A program made the position numbers and the translations under genes. A stretch of DNA of 9,457 nt, from positions 1 to 9,457 of the forward strand of contig DFKI01000041.1 of assembly GCA_002373325.1 (NCBI GenBank), written 5' to 3'. Origin of the DNA: Treponema sp. UBA3649. Its GTDB lineage: Bacteria > Spirochaetota > Spirochaetia > Treponematales > Treponemataceae. A model generated the notes under the pieces. It was not told the DNA's origin. It made no database searches and saw only the letters and a list, made by a program, of their open reading frames with translations. Below are positions 1 to 5,602 of this stretch, one piece after another; the stretch's first letter is position 1, and each line of letters begins with the position of its first letter.

Positions 1-813
1 GCCAACAACTTCATGTTCTGCAAAATCATGGAGACCGAGCCTGAAATATGCCGGCACCTGCTTGAGATGCTTCTCCACGTGAAGATTGAAAGGCTTGAGA
101 TGCCGCACTCCGAGCACACTATGCAGGAGATTCCCGATGCGAAAAGCGTGAGGTTCGACGTTTACACTCAGGATAACAAGCGGATTTTTGACCTGGAGAT
201 TCAGACTACGAGCAATCCCAACCTGCCGAAAAGGGCCCGGTACTATCAGAGCGTAATCGACATGGACAATCTCTCGCGCGGAGAGAACTACAGTAGGCTC
301 AAGGATTCCTACGTAATTTTTCTGTGCCTTGAGGATCCCCTTAAACAAAACCTGCCCGTATATTTTTTCGAGAACATCTTTCGGGATGATGAGGGAAATG
401 AGATAAAACTGAACGACGGAGCCTACAAGGTCTTTTTCAACGCGTCGGAATATGGTAAAATAAAAGACGGCGAGGAGAAATCATTTTTCAGGTTTCTTGT
501 GGATCAGAATGCCGAGAGCGATTTCACCAGGTCCATCGAGAAAAAGGTCTCCATCGCCAGAAAAAACATGACATGGAGGCATCAATATATGACATGGCAG
601 CAGACCATAGACGAGGAAAAGGACATGGCATTTGAGGAGGGAATGAAGCAGGGAATTGAACAGGGGATTGAGCAGGGAATGAAGCAGGGGGAGCATAATG
701 CTAAAGTCAACGCTGCGAAAACTATGCTTGCGGATGGTCTTTCCATTGAGACGGTTTCGAAATACCTTGGTCTTGCGGTGGATGCCTTGAATGATGCCCT
801 CTCCAAATCCTGA
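1..813 (+). CDS. Rpn-family PD-(D/E)XK nuclease / putative transposase, 5'-partial
   Basis: The frame is open from the first base (Ala-Asn-Asn-Phe-Met...) and the family normally has a short N-terminal segment before the 'NNFMFCKIM' stretch, so the true start probably lies left of the window; the first Met seen is at 13. Counting from that Met, the nuclease core shows D49 in 'VRFDV' and E62/Q64 in 'DLEIQ', the D...ExQ pattern of the PD-(D/E)XK fold. This is followed by a family-typical middle part ('YYQSVIDMD', 'DSYVIFLC'). The C-terminus has a Gly/Gln-rich tract of four 4-residue units (640-687) and a short helical tail ('GLSIETVSKYLGL'). Rpn proteins are DNA endonucleases linked to RecA-independent recombination in E. 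coli; they are often annotated as transposases, but no terminal repeats are seen here. No partner gene is visible. Family assignment is firm; the cellular role in this organism is unknown. Confidence 0.85.
   Translation, partial: ANNFMFCKIMETEPEICRHLLEMLLHVKIERLEMPHSEHTMQEIPDAKSVRFDVYTQDNKRIFDLEIQTTSNPNLPKRARYYQSVIDMDNLSRGENYSRLKDSYVIFLCLEDPLKQNLPVYFFENIFRDDEGNEIKLNDGAYKVFFNASEYGKIKDGEEKSFFRFLVDQNAESDFTRSIEKKVSIARKNMTWRHQYMTWQQTIDEEKDMAFEEGMKQGIEQGIEQGMKQGEHNAKVNAAKTMLADGLSIETVSKYLGLAVDALNDALSKS
640..687 (+). repeat. In-frame 12-bp tandem repeat (4 units) in the Rpn gene
   Basis: Four consecutive 12-base units encode GMKQ, GIEQ, GIEQ and GMKQ, followed by a partial fifth unit (Gly-Glu). Each unit is four codons, so gain or loss of a unit keeps the frame. 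Units 1 and 4 are identical in sequence, and units 2 and 3 differ only at synonymous third positions. Such GxxQG tracts are common near the C-terminus of Rpn-like proteins in Treponema. Confidence 0.85.
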
Positions 814-834
814 TGTATATGCCCCGTGTGGATA

Positions 835-863
835 TTGTTTTTTAGTCCGATTTGTGATACAAT
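835..863 (+). promoter_or_regulatory. Promoter of gpmA (extended -10)
   Basis: TTGTTT at 835-840 is a partial -35 (TTG matches). It is followed by a 17-base spacer and TACAAT at 858-863, preceded by TGA, giving an extended -10. The predicted start point near 870 leaves a leader of about 60 nt before the gpmA ATG. The 814-834 stretch between the nuclease stop and this promoter shows no convincing terminator. Confidence 0.65.
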
Positions 864-878
864 CTCTGCAAAGACTTT

Positions 879-897
879 GGTTTCATTTTTTGAAATC
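879..897 (+). other. Hairpin in the gpmA leader
   Basis: GGTTTCA, a loop of five T, then TGAAATC form a 7-bp stem with one G-T wobble. It lies just downstream of the predicted transcription start and about 30 nt before the start codon. No U-run follows on the 3' side, so it is not a terminator. It could stabilise the transcript or be chance in AT-rich DNA. Confidence 0.35.
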
Positions 898-929
898 GCT
901 TTCTTAAAATCGTTTCATAGGAGATTTAT

Positions 930-1679
930 ATGAAGAAATTGGTTGTTATCCGCCACGGTGAGTCGGAGTTCAACAAGCTGAATCAGTTCTGCGGATGGCA
1001 GGATCCTGACCTTAGCGAAAAGGGACATGAGGAGGCGAAGGAGGCTGGAAAGCTTCTCAAGGCTGAGGGATATGATTTCGACATTGCCTACACATCATAC
1101 CTCAAGAGAGCAATCCACACACTGCAGCACGTGCTTGACGAGATGGACCGCGTGTGGCTCCCCACAATCAAGACATGGAAGCTCAACGAGAGACATTACG
1201 GTGGACTTGAGTGCCTGAACAAGAGCGAGACTGCGGAGAAGTACGGTGAGGAACAGGTAAAAATCTGGAGACGCTCATTCAACATCAAGCCGCCGGTACT
1301 TGAGGATTCTGACCCCCGCTCAGCAAAGAACAAGCCCATGTTCCGCGACGTGGATCCCGCCCTTATTCCCCAGCATGAGTCTTTGGAGACAACCATCGCA
1401 CGTGCGGTTCCTTACTGGGAAGAGGAAATCAAGCCGAAGGTTCTTGAGGGAAAGCGTGTTATTATCGCAGCTCACGGAAACAGTCTCCGCGCGTTGTACA
1501 AGTATTTCCTGAATCTTTCCGACGAGGAGATTCTTGGAGTGAACATTCCGACCGGAGTTCCGCTTGTGTTCGAGTTCAACGATGATTTGACCAAGGTTGA
1601 GAAGTACTACTACCTCGGCGACCAGGAAGCTCTCAAGGCAAAGATGGAGGCGGTCGCAAATCAGGGAAAGAAGAAATAA
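930..1679 (+). CDS. gpmA: 2,3-bisphosphoglycerate-dependent phosphoglycerate mutase
   Basis: This cytosolic glycolytic enzyme interconverts 3- and 2-phosphoglycerate through a phosphohistidine intermediate. The 249-residue length is normal for bacterial dPGM. The phosphohistidine motif RHGES is at residues 8-12 (H9). Active-site residues expected in the family are visible: R60 in 'SYLKRAIHT', E87 in 'KLNERHYGG', the 'WRRS' segment at 113-116, and the second histidine H182 in 'AAHGNS'. The family segment usually read as 'GALQGLNK' is 'GGLECLNK' here, a mild variation near the substrate pocket. The ATG at 930 is preceded by AGGAG at 919-923 with a 6-nt spacer. The gene stands alone, with its own promoter and a terminator, and is convergent with the minus-strand cluster. 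The C-terminus ends in a short Lys-rich tail. Identification is secure. Confidence 0.97.
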   Translation: MKKLVVIRHGESEFNKLNQFCGWQDPDLSEKGHEEAKEAGKLLKAEGYDFDIAYTSYLKRAIHTLQHVLDEMDRVWLPTIKTWKLNERHYGGLECLNKSETAEKYGEEQVKIWRRSFNIKPPVLEDSDPRSAKNKPMFRDVDPALIPQHESLETTIARAVPYWEEEIKPKVLEGKRVIIAAHGNSLRALYKYFLNLSDEEILGVNIPTGVPLVFEFNDDLTKVEKYYYLGDQEALKAKMEAVANQGKKK

Positions 1680-1704
1680 TTTTTCTGACGGTTTGCCCCA
1701 AATA

Positions 1705-1740
1705 AAAAAGGGATTCGATTTTCATGTCGGATCCCTTTTT
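1705..1740. terminator. Bidirectional Rho-independent terminator between gpmA and the convergent operon
   Basis: A 14-bp stem pairs 1705-1718 with 1727-1740 (one T-G wobble at 1715/1730) around an 8-nt loop. The left arm starts with five A and the right arm ends with five T, so the hairpin has a U-run on both strands. It sits 25 nt after the gpmA stop on the plus strand and 18 nt past the stop of the 1759-2376 gene on the minus strand. Confidence 0.9.
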
Positions 1741-1758
1741 GTTTTGTGTGCCGGATTT

Positions 1759-2376
1759 TCAGAAACCGGGGCCGGACATCACATAGTTGTTCCGTGACGT
1801 GTCGAATTTGACGGAGAGACCTGCGTAAGGCCTTATTGCGATGAGCTGATTGATTGAGTAAGATGGATTCGAATTCAAAAATGCGATCGGGGACCATTGG
1901 GACCTAGCTCCCACGATGAAGGAAAGCGAAGTGTTTTCGTCGCTGAACGGCTCATACCTGTAATGCACGTCAAGTCCTCCGCCAATCAAAAAAGCCGATG
2001 GAGAGCCGCCCGAAATGGATTCCGACGAGATGTCGTAGTAGGTGAAGACCGGAGCTAATCCCGCGATGATGGAGTTCTCCTCGTCTATCTGCCATTTTGC
2101 ACCGAATCCAAGTCCGAAAGTGATTGAGTAAATCTTGTCCTGTCCCGACATGCCGAAAGAGAATGTGAGGGGACGGTAGATTCCGTACCAGGAGTCGTTG
2201 ATGAAAATGTATCCGCCAAGATTGGCCGTTGCAAGAGTTTGTCCCGTGAAATTCTCGACTCCTGATTCATCAACCTTAAGGATGGAAATGTCAGAGCCGA
2301 ATCCAAAATCAAACTGCGCGTATGAAAAGCTTATTGCAGAGATTATCATTATCAGTGTAAGAAAAAGTTTTTTCAT
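1759..2376 (-). CDS. Secreted beta-rich protein, putative outer-membrane protein
   Basis: The protein has 205 residues and begins with a clear Sec signal peptide: KK at 2-3, a hydrophobic core at 4-17, and likely cleavage after SYA (residue 20). The mature part has alternating short hydrophobic/aromatic strands separated by polar turns (for example 'LGGYIFI', 'YSITFGLGFGAKW', 'FLIGGGLDVHYRY', 'LSFIVGARSQW', 'IRPYAGLSVKF'), resembling a small beta-barrel of about eight strands. It does not end in the classic barrel-terminal strand; the last residues are SGPGF. The start at 2376 is chosen because GGAG lies 6 nt upstream and the signal peptide begins there; the frame stays open further upstream but overlaps the thioesterase gene. 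It is the last gene of the minus-strand operon, 43 nt after the thioesterase. I do not recognise a named family, so function is unknown. Confidence 0.75.
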   Translation of the reverse strand: MKKLFLTLIMIISAISFSYAQFDFGFGSDISILKVDESGVENFTGQTLATANLGGYIFINDSWYGIYRPLTFSFGMSGQDKIYSITFGLGFGAKWQIDEENSIIAGLAPVFTYYDISSESISGGSPSAFLIGGGLDVHYRYEPFSDENTSLSFIVGARSQWSPIAFLNSNPSYSINQLIAIRPYAGLSVKFDTSRNNYVMSGPGF

Positions 2377-2419
2377 TTTAGTCTCCATACAAAAATCTTC
2401 CGCCACTCCCAAATGGCTT

Positions 2420-3175
2420 CTATTTGAAAAAAAGCTCGCTCTCAAAGGAAGTTCCGTTCTCAGTCTTTCCCACAATGCAGGCCTTTTTCTCATTATCGGC
2501 AAAATTTCCGAAAACCGTGAGTTTTTCATCGAGCAGAGCCTCCTTCGAGTAGTTGAGGCGGAAATCGGAAAGCTCCATGTCCCTGTACTCCGGTGGAAGT
2601 GCGTCGGCAACGAATGCTCCGTAGCGTGAGTTCGTGGTGTGTCCGTTCGCGTCGATGTCCGAAAACTTGATGATGCGCTCGTCAATCACGCTCATGTCTT
2701 TCGGGACGGAAATCTTTCCCGGCTTCATGCAGTCCCTTTGTGTCTCAGTTTCGGGAGCCTTGTGCATGGTGAAATCCTTCGTGGGGATAATCCGTCTTGT
2801 CTCAGGATTCACGACCAGCCATGTGCTCAGTCCGCTCACAAGCCTCTCTCCCTCCATGCTTTTGATTTCGTAGGCACGTTTGAGCTGCAGTGGCTCCGGT
2901 TTTTCTTCCCAGGTGATTACCTCAATCCGCTCGTTCTCCCTGGGATTCCTCCAAAAATGAAACGCCAGCCTTGAGACTAAAATGGCATATCCGTTTTGTG
3001 CAAGAGTTTCCCTGGAAAGTCCCTGCTGCCTGTAATCCTCCACCGCCGCGTCCGAAGTTATCCTCAAAACCTCGTTCAGGCTCAGAATCTTGTTGCGGTT
3101 AGCCTGACTGAAAAAGATGCTTGCCTGACTGTGGAAAATATTTCCTTCCTCGTGCCACATTTTCAAATCCGTCAT
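2420..3175 (-). CDS. Acyl-ACP thioesterase (FatA/FatB-type, double hotdog)
   Basis: The enzyme hydrolyses acyl-acyl-carrier-protein to free fatty acid in the cytosol. The 251 residues fit the bacterial members of the family. The first hotdog domain spans roughly residues 1-135, with the signature 'SRLAFHFWRNP' and 'ITWEEKPEPLQLKRAYEI'; the second spans about 165-250. The catalytic D-x-N-x-H is D175/N177/H179 ('DIDANGH'), followed by 'TTNSRY', which corresponds to the plant 'VNNxxY'. E212 in 'YSKEAL' matches the conserved Glu, but the neighbouring Cys of plant FatB is Ala213. The ATG at 3175 has a strong GGGGAGG ribosome site with a 4-nt spacer and overlaps the upstream hydrolase stop by ATGA, so the two are probably translationally coupled. 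An upstream in-frame Met at 3280 would lie deep inside the hydrolase gene and was rejected. Chain-length preference cannot be read from the sequence. Confidence 0.92.
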   Translation of the reverse strand: MTDLKMWHEEGNIFHSQASIFFSQANRNKILSLNEVLRITSDAAVEDYRQQGLSRETLAQNGYAILVSRLAFHFWRNPRENERIEVITWEEKPEPLQLKRAYEIKSMEGERLVSGLSTWLVVNPETRRIIPTKDFTMHKAPETETQRDCMKPGKISVPKDMSVIDERIIKFSDIDANGHTTNSRYGAFVADALPPEYRDMELSDFRLNYSKEALLDEKLTVFGNFADNEKKACIVGKTENGTSFESELFFK

Positions 3176-4599
3176 AAATCCTCCCCGGAATCCTCGCATA
3201 TACGGCTCTGCCTTGAGATCCATGCCCAAAGATTTTCTCCGCTTTCGGAAGAGCACTGGTCGTTGAAAAGGTAGACCCACACCATATGTCCATTATACTC
3301 ATAAGCGGCTCCTTTGTCATCAGTAAATTTACCGCTCGTGTCCCTTACATCCGGGAAAAAGCTCCAGTGCAGGATGTAGCCTGTCCTTGCCGAAAGAAGT
3401 CTCTGCGTCGTGGGGATGACGTGCTTTTCAGGAGGAACCGTAGCGTCGTTTTTTGCATGTACGAACCAAGTGGGAACCTTGTCCAGTGTCCTGATGTCGG
3501 AGTCGGAGAGCCACCCGTCGTTGTAGGCCTCGCACACGGGAAATGCCGCCGCAAAAAAATCGGGGTAGGAGAGAATCATGTTCACCGTCATGTATCCTCC
3601 GTTCGAGCATCCTCCTATGTAGATTCTCTTTTTGTCCGCCATGGGTGTGTCATGCAGGAATTTGTCTATGACGTGCTTGCATGATTTTGTGTAACGGGAT
3701 GATTTGTCCGTGCAATCTTCCTTCAAAATGTCATAGGGTACGTCTCCGTGCTGCATCCAAAAAGTCGGTGTCTGTATGCAAAGGACGAAGGCTCCATCAA
3801 AATAGGATTGTATCGGATTTTTCGCAAGGGCAGTCACTTTGTTTCCAAGAAGCGCGATGTTCACGTCCCTGCCGCCTTCCCATGCACCGTTGAGCCAGAC
3901 AATGAGGGGCCTCTTTTTTCCGTCCTTGATTTCAGGGGAGAAACTCGCGGCTTTAAGTTCCCCGGTGGATTTCATGTCCGTGAAGAGATCCGCGTCGGGG
4001 GAGTACCAGTCGTTGCATTCCGTGATTGTCCCTTCAAATTTCGGATGGCTGATTTCAAAAATGAATTTTTTCTTCCATACATTATGTCCGCTTTCGGAAT
4101 CGTAGATGAAGGGGGAGAGAAGCTGATTTTCTGGATGCACCTCAAGAGCGAGCGTTATGTGCGGAGTTTCCGGCATTCCAACGGGCTCATTATCGTGAGT
4201 TGGGTCATGCTTTGCTTCGGAATCAGAGTCCGGATTTCCGTCAATGTCGCTTGCCCATGCTGATTTGACCTTTGCGTTTCCCTCAATCTCCCGGATTTTT
4301 CCTGACGCATAGTCAAAAATTTCTGTCCTGATTTTTACCGTGAAATTCTTAGGGGCAAAATCATCTTCGGTAAAATCACTTTTGGCGGAGTCCGTTTCGA
4401 AAGTCTGGAGCTTCGGATTCAGGATTATTTTGTCCACCGCGGGTCCCCAGTCGTAGCTTCCGACAATCAGCGTGTAGGAGTTTTCCTTTTCCTTCATGTC
4501 GTCGTAGATTTTGGCGACGGATTTTTTTCTCCAGACGCGGAGAATCAGGATGACGGCCAGCATTACGGCACAGAAAATGGCTCCAAGAAAAGTCTGCAT
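3172..4599 (-). CDS. Membrane-anchored alpha/beta hydrolase (prolyl-oligopeptidase/esterase-like)
   Basis: The protein has 475 residues. A single hydrophobic segment (about residues 4-20) is followed by RVWRKK. Residues 40-200 form a beta-rich N-terminal domain with an acidic, low-complexity loop at 118-140. From about residue 228 ('KKRPLIVWLNGAWEGG') an alpha/beta-hydrolase domain begins. The nucleophile elbow GCSNG is at 330-334 (S332). Candidate acid D385 ('HAKNDATVPP') and H438 ('YNGHMVW') complete a triad at the expected spacing. This architecture resembles PHB-depolymerase/feruloyl-esterase-like hydrolases and prolyl-oligopeptidase-type peptidases; the substrate cannot be told. The start has GGGGG 6-10 nt upstream. 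It is first in an operon with the acyl-ACP thioesterase (ATGA overlap) and the small secreted protein, pointing to lipid or envelope metabolism. There is no proper lipobox: the Cys at residue 10 is preceded by Phe. Confidence 0.85.
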   Translation of the reverse strand: MQTFLGAIFCAVMLAVILILRVWRKKSVAKIYDDMKEKENSYTLIVGSYDWGPAVDKIILNPKLQTFETDSAKSDFTEDDFAPKNFTVKIRTEIFDYASGKIREIEGNAKVKSAWASDIDGNPDSDSEAKHDPTHDNEPVGMPETPHITLALEVHPENQLLSPFIYDSESGHNVWKKKFIFEISHPKFEGTITECNDWYSPDADLFTDMKSTGELKAASFSPEIKDGKKRPLIVWLNGAWEGGRDVNIALLGNKVTALAKNPIQSYFDGAFVLCIQTPTFWMQHGDVPYDILKEDCTDKSSRYTKSCKHVIDKFLHDTPMADKKRIYIGGCSNGGYMTVNMILSYPDFFAAAFPVCEAYNDGWLSDSDIRTLDKVPTWFVHAKNDATVPPEKHVIPTTQRLLSARTGYILHWSFFPDVRDTSGKFTDDKGAAYEYNGHMVWVYLFNDQCSSESGENLWAWISRQSRICEDSGEDL

Positions 4600-4624
4600 G
4601 TTTTCCCCCTTTGTCTATAAGGAT

Positions 4625-4653
4625 AAAATATCTTTTATGTGTGATTTTTTCAA
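4625..4653 (-). promoter_or_regulatory. Promoter of the hydrolase-thioesterase operon
   Basis: On the minus strand, TTGAAA (4653-4648) is separated by 17 bases from TATTTT (4630-4625). The predicted start near 4618 gives a leader of about 19 nt carrying the GGGGG ribosome site. It is divergent from the promoter at 4749-4777; the roughly 95 bases between them show no further clear structure. Confidence 0.65.
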
Positions 4654-4748
4654 GGGGGCAAAATAACGCTCATTGGAACATCGAAAAACTACAGCTATTC
4701 GGTGTAACTTTGAAAATTTCATTCCCGTGCGCATTTCGTTTTCCAGTG

Positions 4749-4777
4749 TTGAAAAAAAAATCGGAATGTGATATAAT
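4749..4777 (+). promoter_or_regulatory. Strong promoter of the membrane protein gene (extended -10, leaderless)
   Basis: TTGAAA at 4749-4754, a 17-base spacer and a perfect TATAAT at 4772-4777 preceded by TGA (extended -10). This is the best promoter match in the window. The -10 ends only 6 bases before the ATG at 4784, so the usual start point (about 7 bases past the -10) falls on the A of the start codon or within a base or two of it. Confidence 0.8.
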
Positions 4778-4783
4778 CTTGCC

Positions 4784-5434
4784 ATGTATATTTTTTTATT
4801 GGCTTCCATACCGCTTCTGACGATTGCCGCATGTCTTTCAAACGGCAAGTTCAGCGGAAAATCATTTATTCCCGCGGTGGCTTTCGGTTTTGTAATCGGA
4901 GCTCTTTTTTGTTGCGTGAGGAAATTCGTCTTTTTCAATGATTATGTCTGGACTGACAATTTTTTTCCTGCGGGGCTCCACATCCTCACCCATGACGTGA
5001 TTGTTCCACTGCTTGTTTCCTGCGTGGTTTATTTTCTTTTTTCGAGGGACACAATCACCTACAAGGCAGCGTCCACAGGTCCCCTCATGCTTTCTTTTTA
5101 CATGGTCCTCATTCCGTTCACTTCCATAGAGGGGGTGGACAGGATTGACCTTTTCATGATTTTCGGTCGTCCCATGCTCTATGCCGGGATGTGCCTTGTC
5201 ATGTCGCGATTCGCATATTTTTCCATGTCCTTTCTTAGGGCGAAAAACATCGTGCTTTCCGTGCTCTTTTTGATTCCGTCCCTTGCCGTGCTGATTGTGC
5301 CTCCTTTCACCGAGGCTCTTTGGTACTATACAGGTGACAGGATTTATACTTTGTTTTCGCTTGTTTTCGCGGGATGCTCTCTTTTCTTCTATATAATTAC
5401 TGGATTGAAAAAGGGACCTGAGTATGAGGCTTGA
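4784..5434 (+). CDS. Polytopic membrane protein of unknown function, probably from a leaderless mRNA
   Basis: I do not recognise this 216-residue protein. Hydrophobic segments at about 2-18, 28-45, 71-87, 98-114, 123-149, 156-174 and 187-207 suggest seven membrane spans, with a short Lys-containing C-terminal tail ('GLKKGPEYEA'). Positively charged loops occur around residues 46-47, 151-154 and 209-210. No catalytic motif is apparent. There is no ribosome-binding site: the bases before ATG are the -10 element and six further bases, so translation is predicted to be leaderless. Later in-frame starts (TTG at 4799, GTG near residue 32) also lack a ribosome site and would remove the first span or more. 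The gene is alone between divergent and downstream promoters. The 3' side (5435-5486) is AT-rich, with T6 right after the stop but no convincing hairpin. Confidence 0.75.
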   Translation: MYIFLLASIPLLTIAACLSNGKFSGKSFIPAVAFGFVIGALFCCVRKFVFFNDYVWTDNFFPAGLHILTHDVIVPLLVSCVVYFLFSRDTITYKAASTGPLMLSFYMVLIPFTSIEGVDRIDLFMIFGRPMLYAGMCLVMSRFAYFSMSFLRAKNIVLSVLFLIPSLAVLIVPPFTEALWYYTGDRIYTLFSLVFAGCSLFFYIITGLKKGPEYEA

Positions 5435-5486
5435 TTTTTTATCGGCAAAAATTTAAGAAGAAATTTCGTTTTGGACGCTTTTATGC

Positions 5487-5515
5487 TAGACAAAAGTGTT
5501 TCTATGTGATATTCT
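5487..5515 (+). promoter_or_regulatory. Promoter of the infC-rpmI-rplT-zap operon
   Basis: TAGACA at 5487-5492 (5 of 6 to the -35 consensus), a 17-base spacer, and TATTCT at 5510-5515 with TGA directly before it (extended -10). The predicted start near 5522 gives a leader of about 67 nt to the infC start codon. No other promoter of this quality was seen before the end of the operon. Confidence 0.7.
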
Positions 5516-5554
5516 GTTTTAAAGTGTTGGCTTTTTCTTTTAAGAAGGAGTCTC

Positions 5555-5602
5555 ATTATAGAGTGTTTTATGACACCAAGGAGGATCGTTGGCAGACAAT
5601 AA
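5555..5602 (+). other. Candidate AUU-started leader ORF overlapping the infC start
   Basis: A ribosome-site-like AAGAAGGAG (5542-5550) lies 4 nt before ATT at 5555, which opens a 15-codon frame ending in TAA at 5600-5602. The frame also contains an ATG at 5570. It runs through the infC ribosome site, reading AAGGAGG partly as tandem AGG Arg codons, and crosses the infC TTG start in another frame. It stops 4 nt before an in-frame internal ATG of infC (5607). AUU is the start codon that IF3 discriminates against in the E. coli infC gene. Whether this frame is translated is unproven. Confidence 0.3.
5578..5591 (+). promoter_or_regulatory. Strong ribosome-binding site deciding the TTG start of infC
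   Basis: AAGGAGG at 5578-5584 is a near-complete anti-16S match, with a 4-nt spacer to TTG at 5589. The first in-frame ATG (5607) is 22 nt past the site, too far for normal initiation from it, and has only a weak GGGA before it. This favours TTG as the main start. Confidence 0.8.

Noticed and set aside
1..813. Rpn gene as an insertion sequence
   Set aside because: Although the family is often labelled transposase, no terminal inverted repeats or target duplication were seen at its right end, and the left end is outside the window.
2384..2422. Hairpin (GCCAT/GTGGC on the minus strand) and weak TTGGGA-N17-TATGGA promoter between the thioesterase and secreted protein genes
   Set aside because: The stem is about 5 bp and its T-run is detached, so it is not a terminator. 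The -10 is poor and overlaps the ribosome site; co-transcription is simpler.
2377..2685. N-terminal extension of the secreted protein ORF (open up to 2685 on the minus strand)
   Set aside because: It overlaps the thioesterase gene in another frame, is Ser/Thr/Arg-rich without domain character, and would bury the signal peptide; the start at 2376 has its own ribosome site.
3176..3280. Upstream extension of the thioesterase to an ATG at 3280
   Set aside because: It lies entirely within the hydrolase coding region, and the ATG at 3175 has a strong ribosome site and ATGA coupling.
3286..4263. Several plus-strand ORFs of 70-171 codons opposite the hydrolase gene
   Set aside because: They are antisense shadows of a gene with clear domains, and they lack ribosome sites and recognisable motifs.
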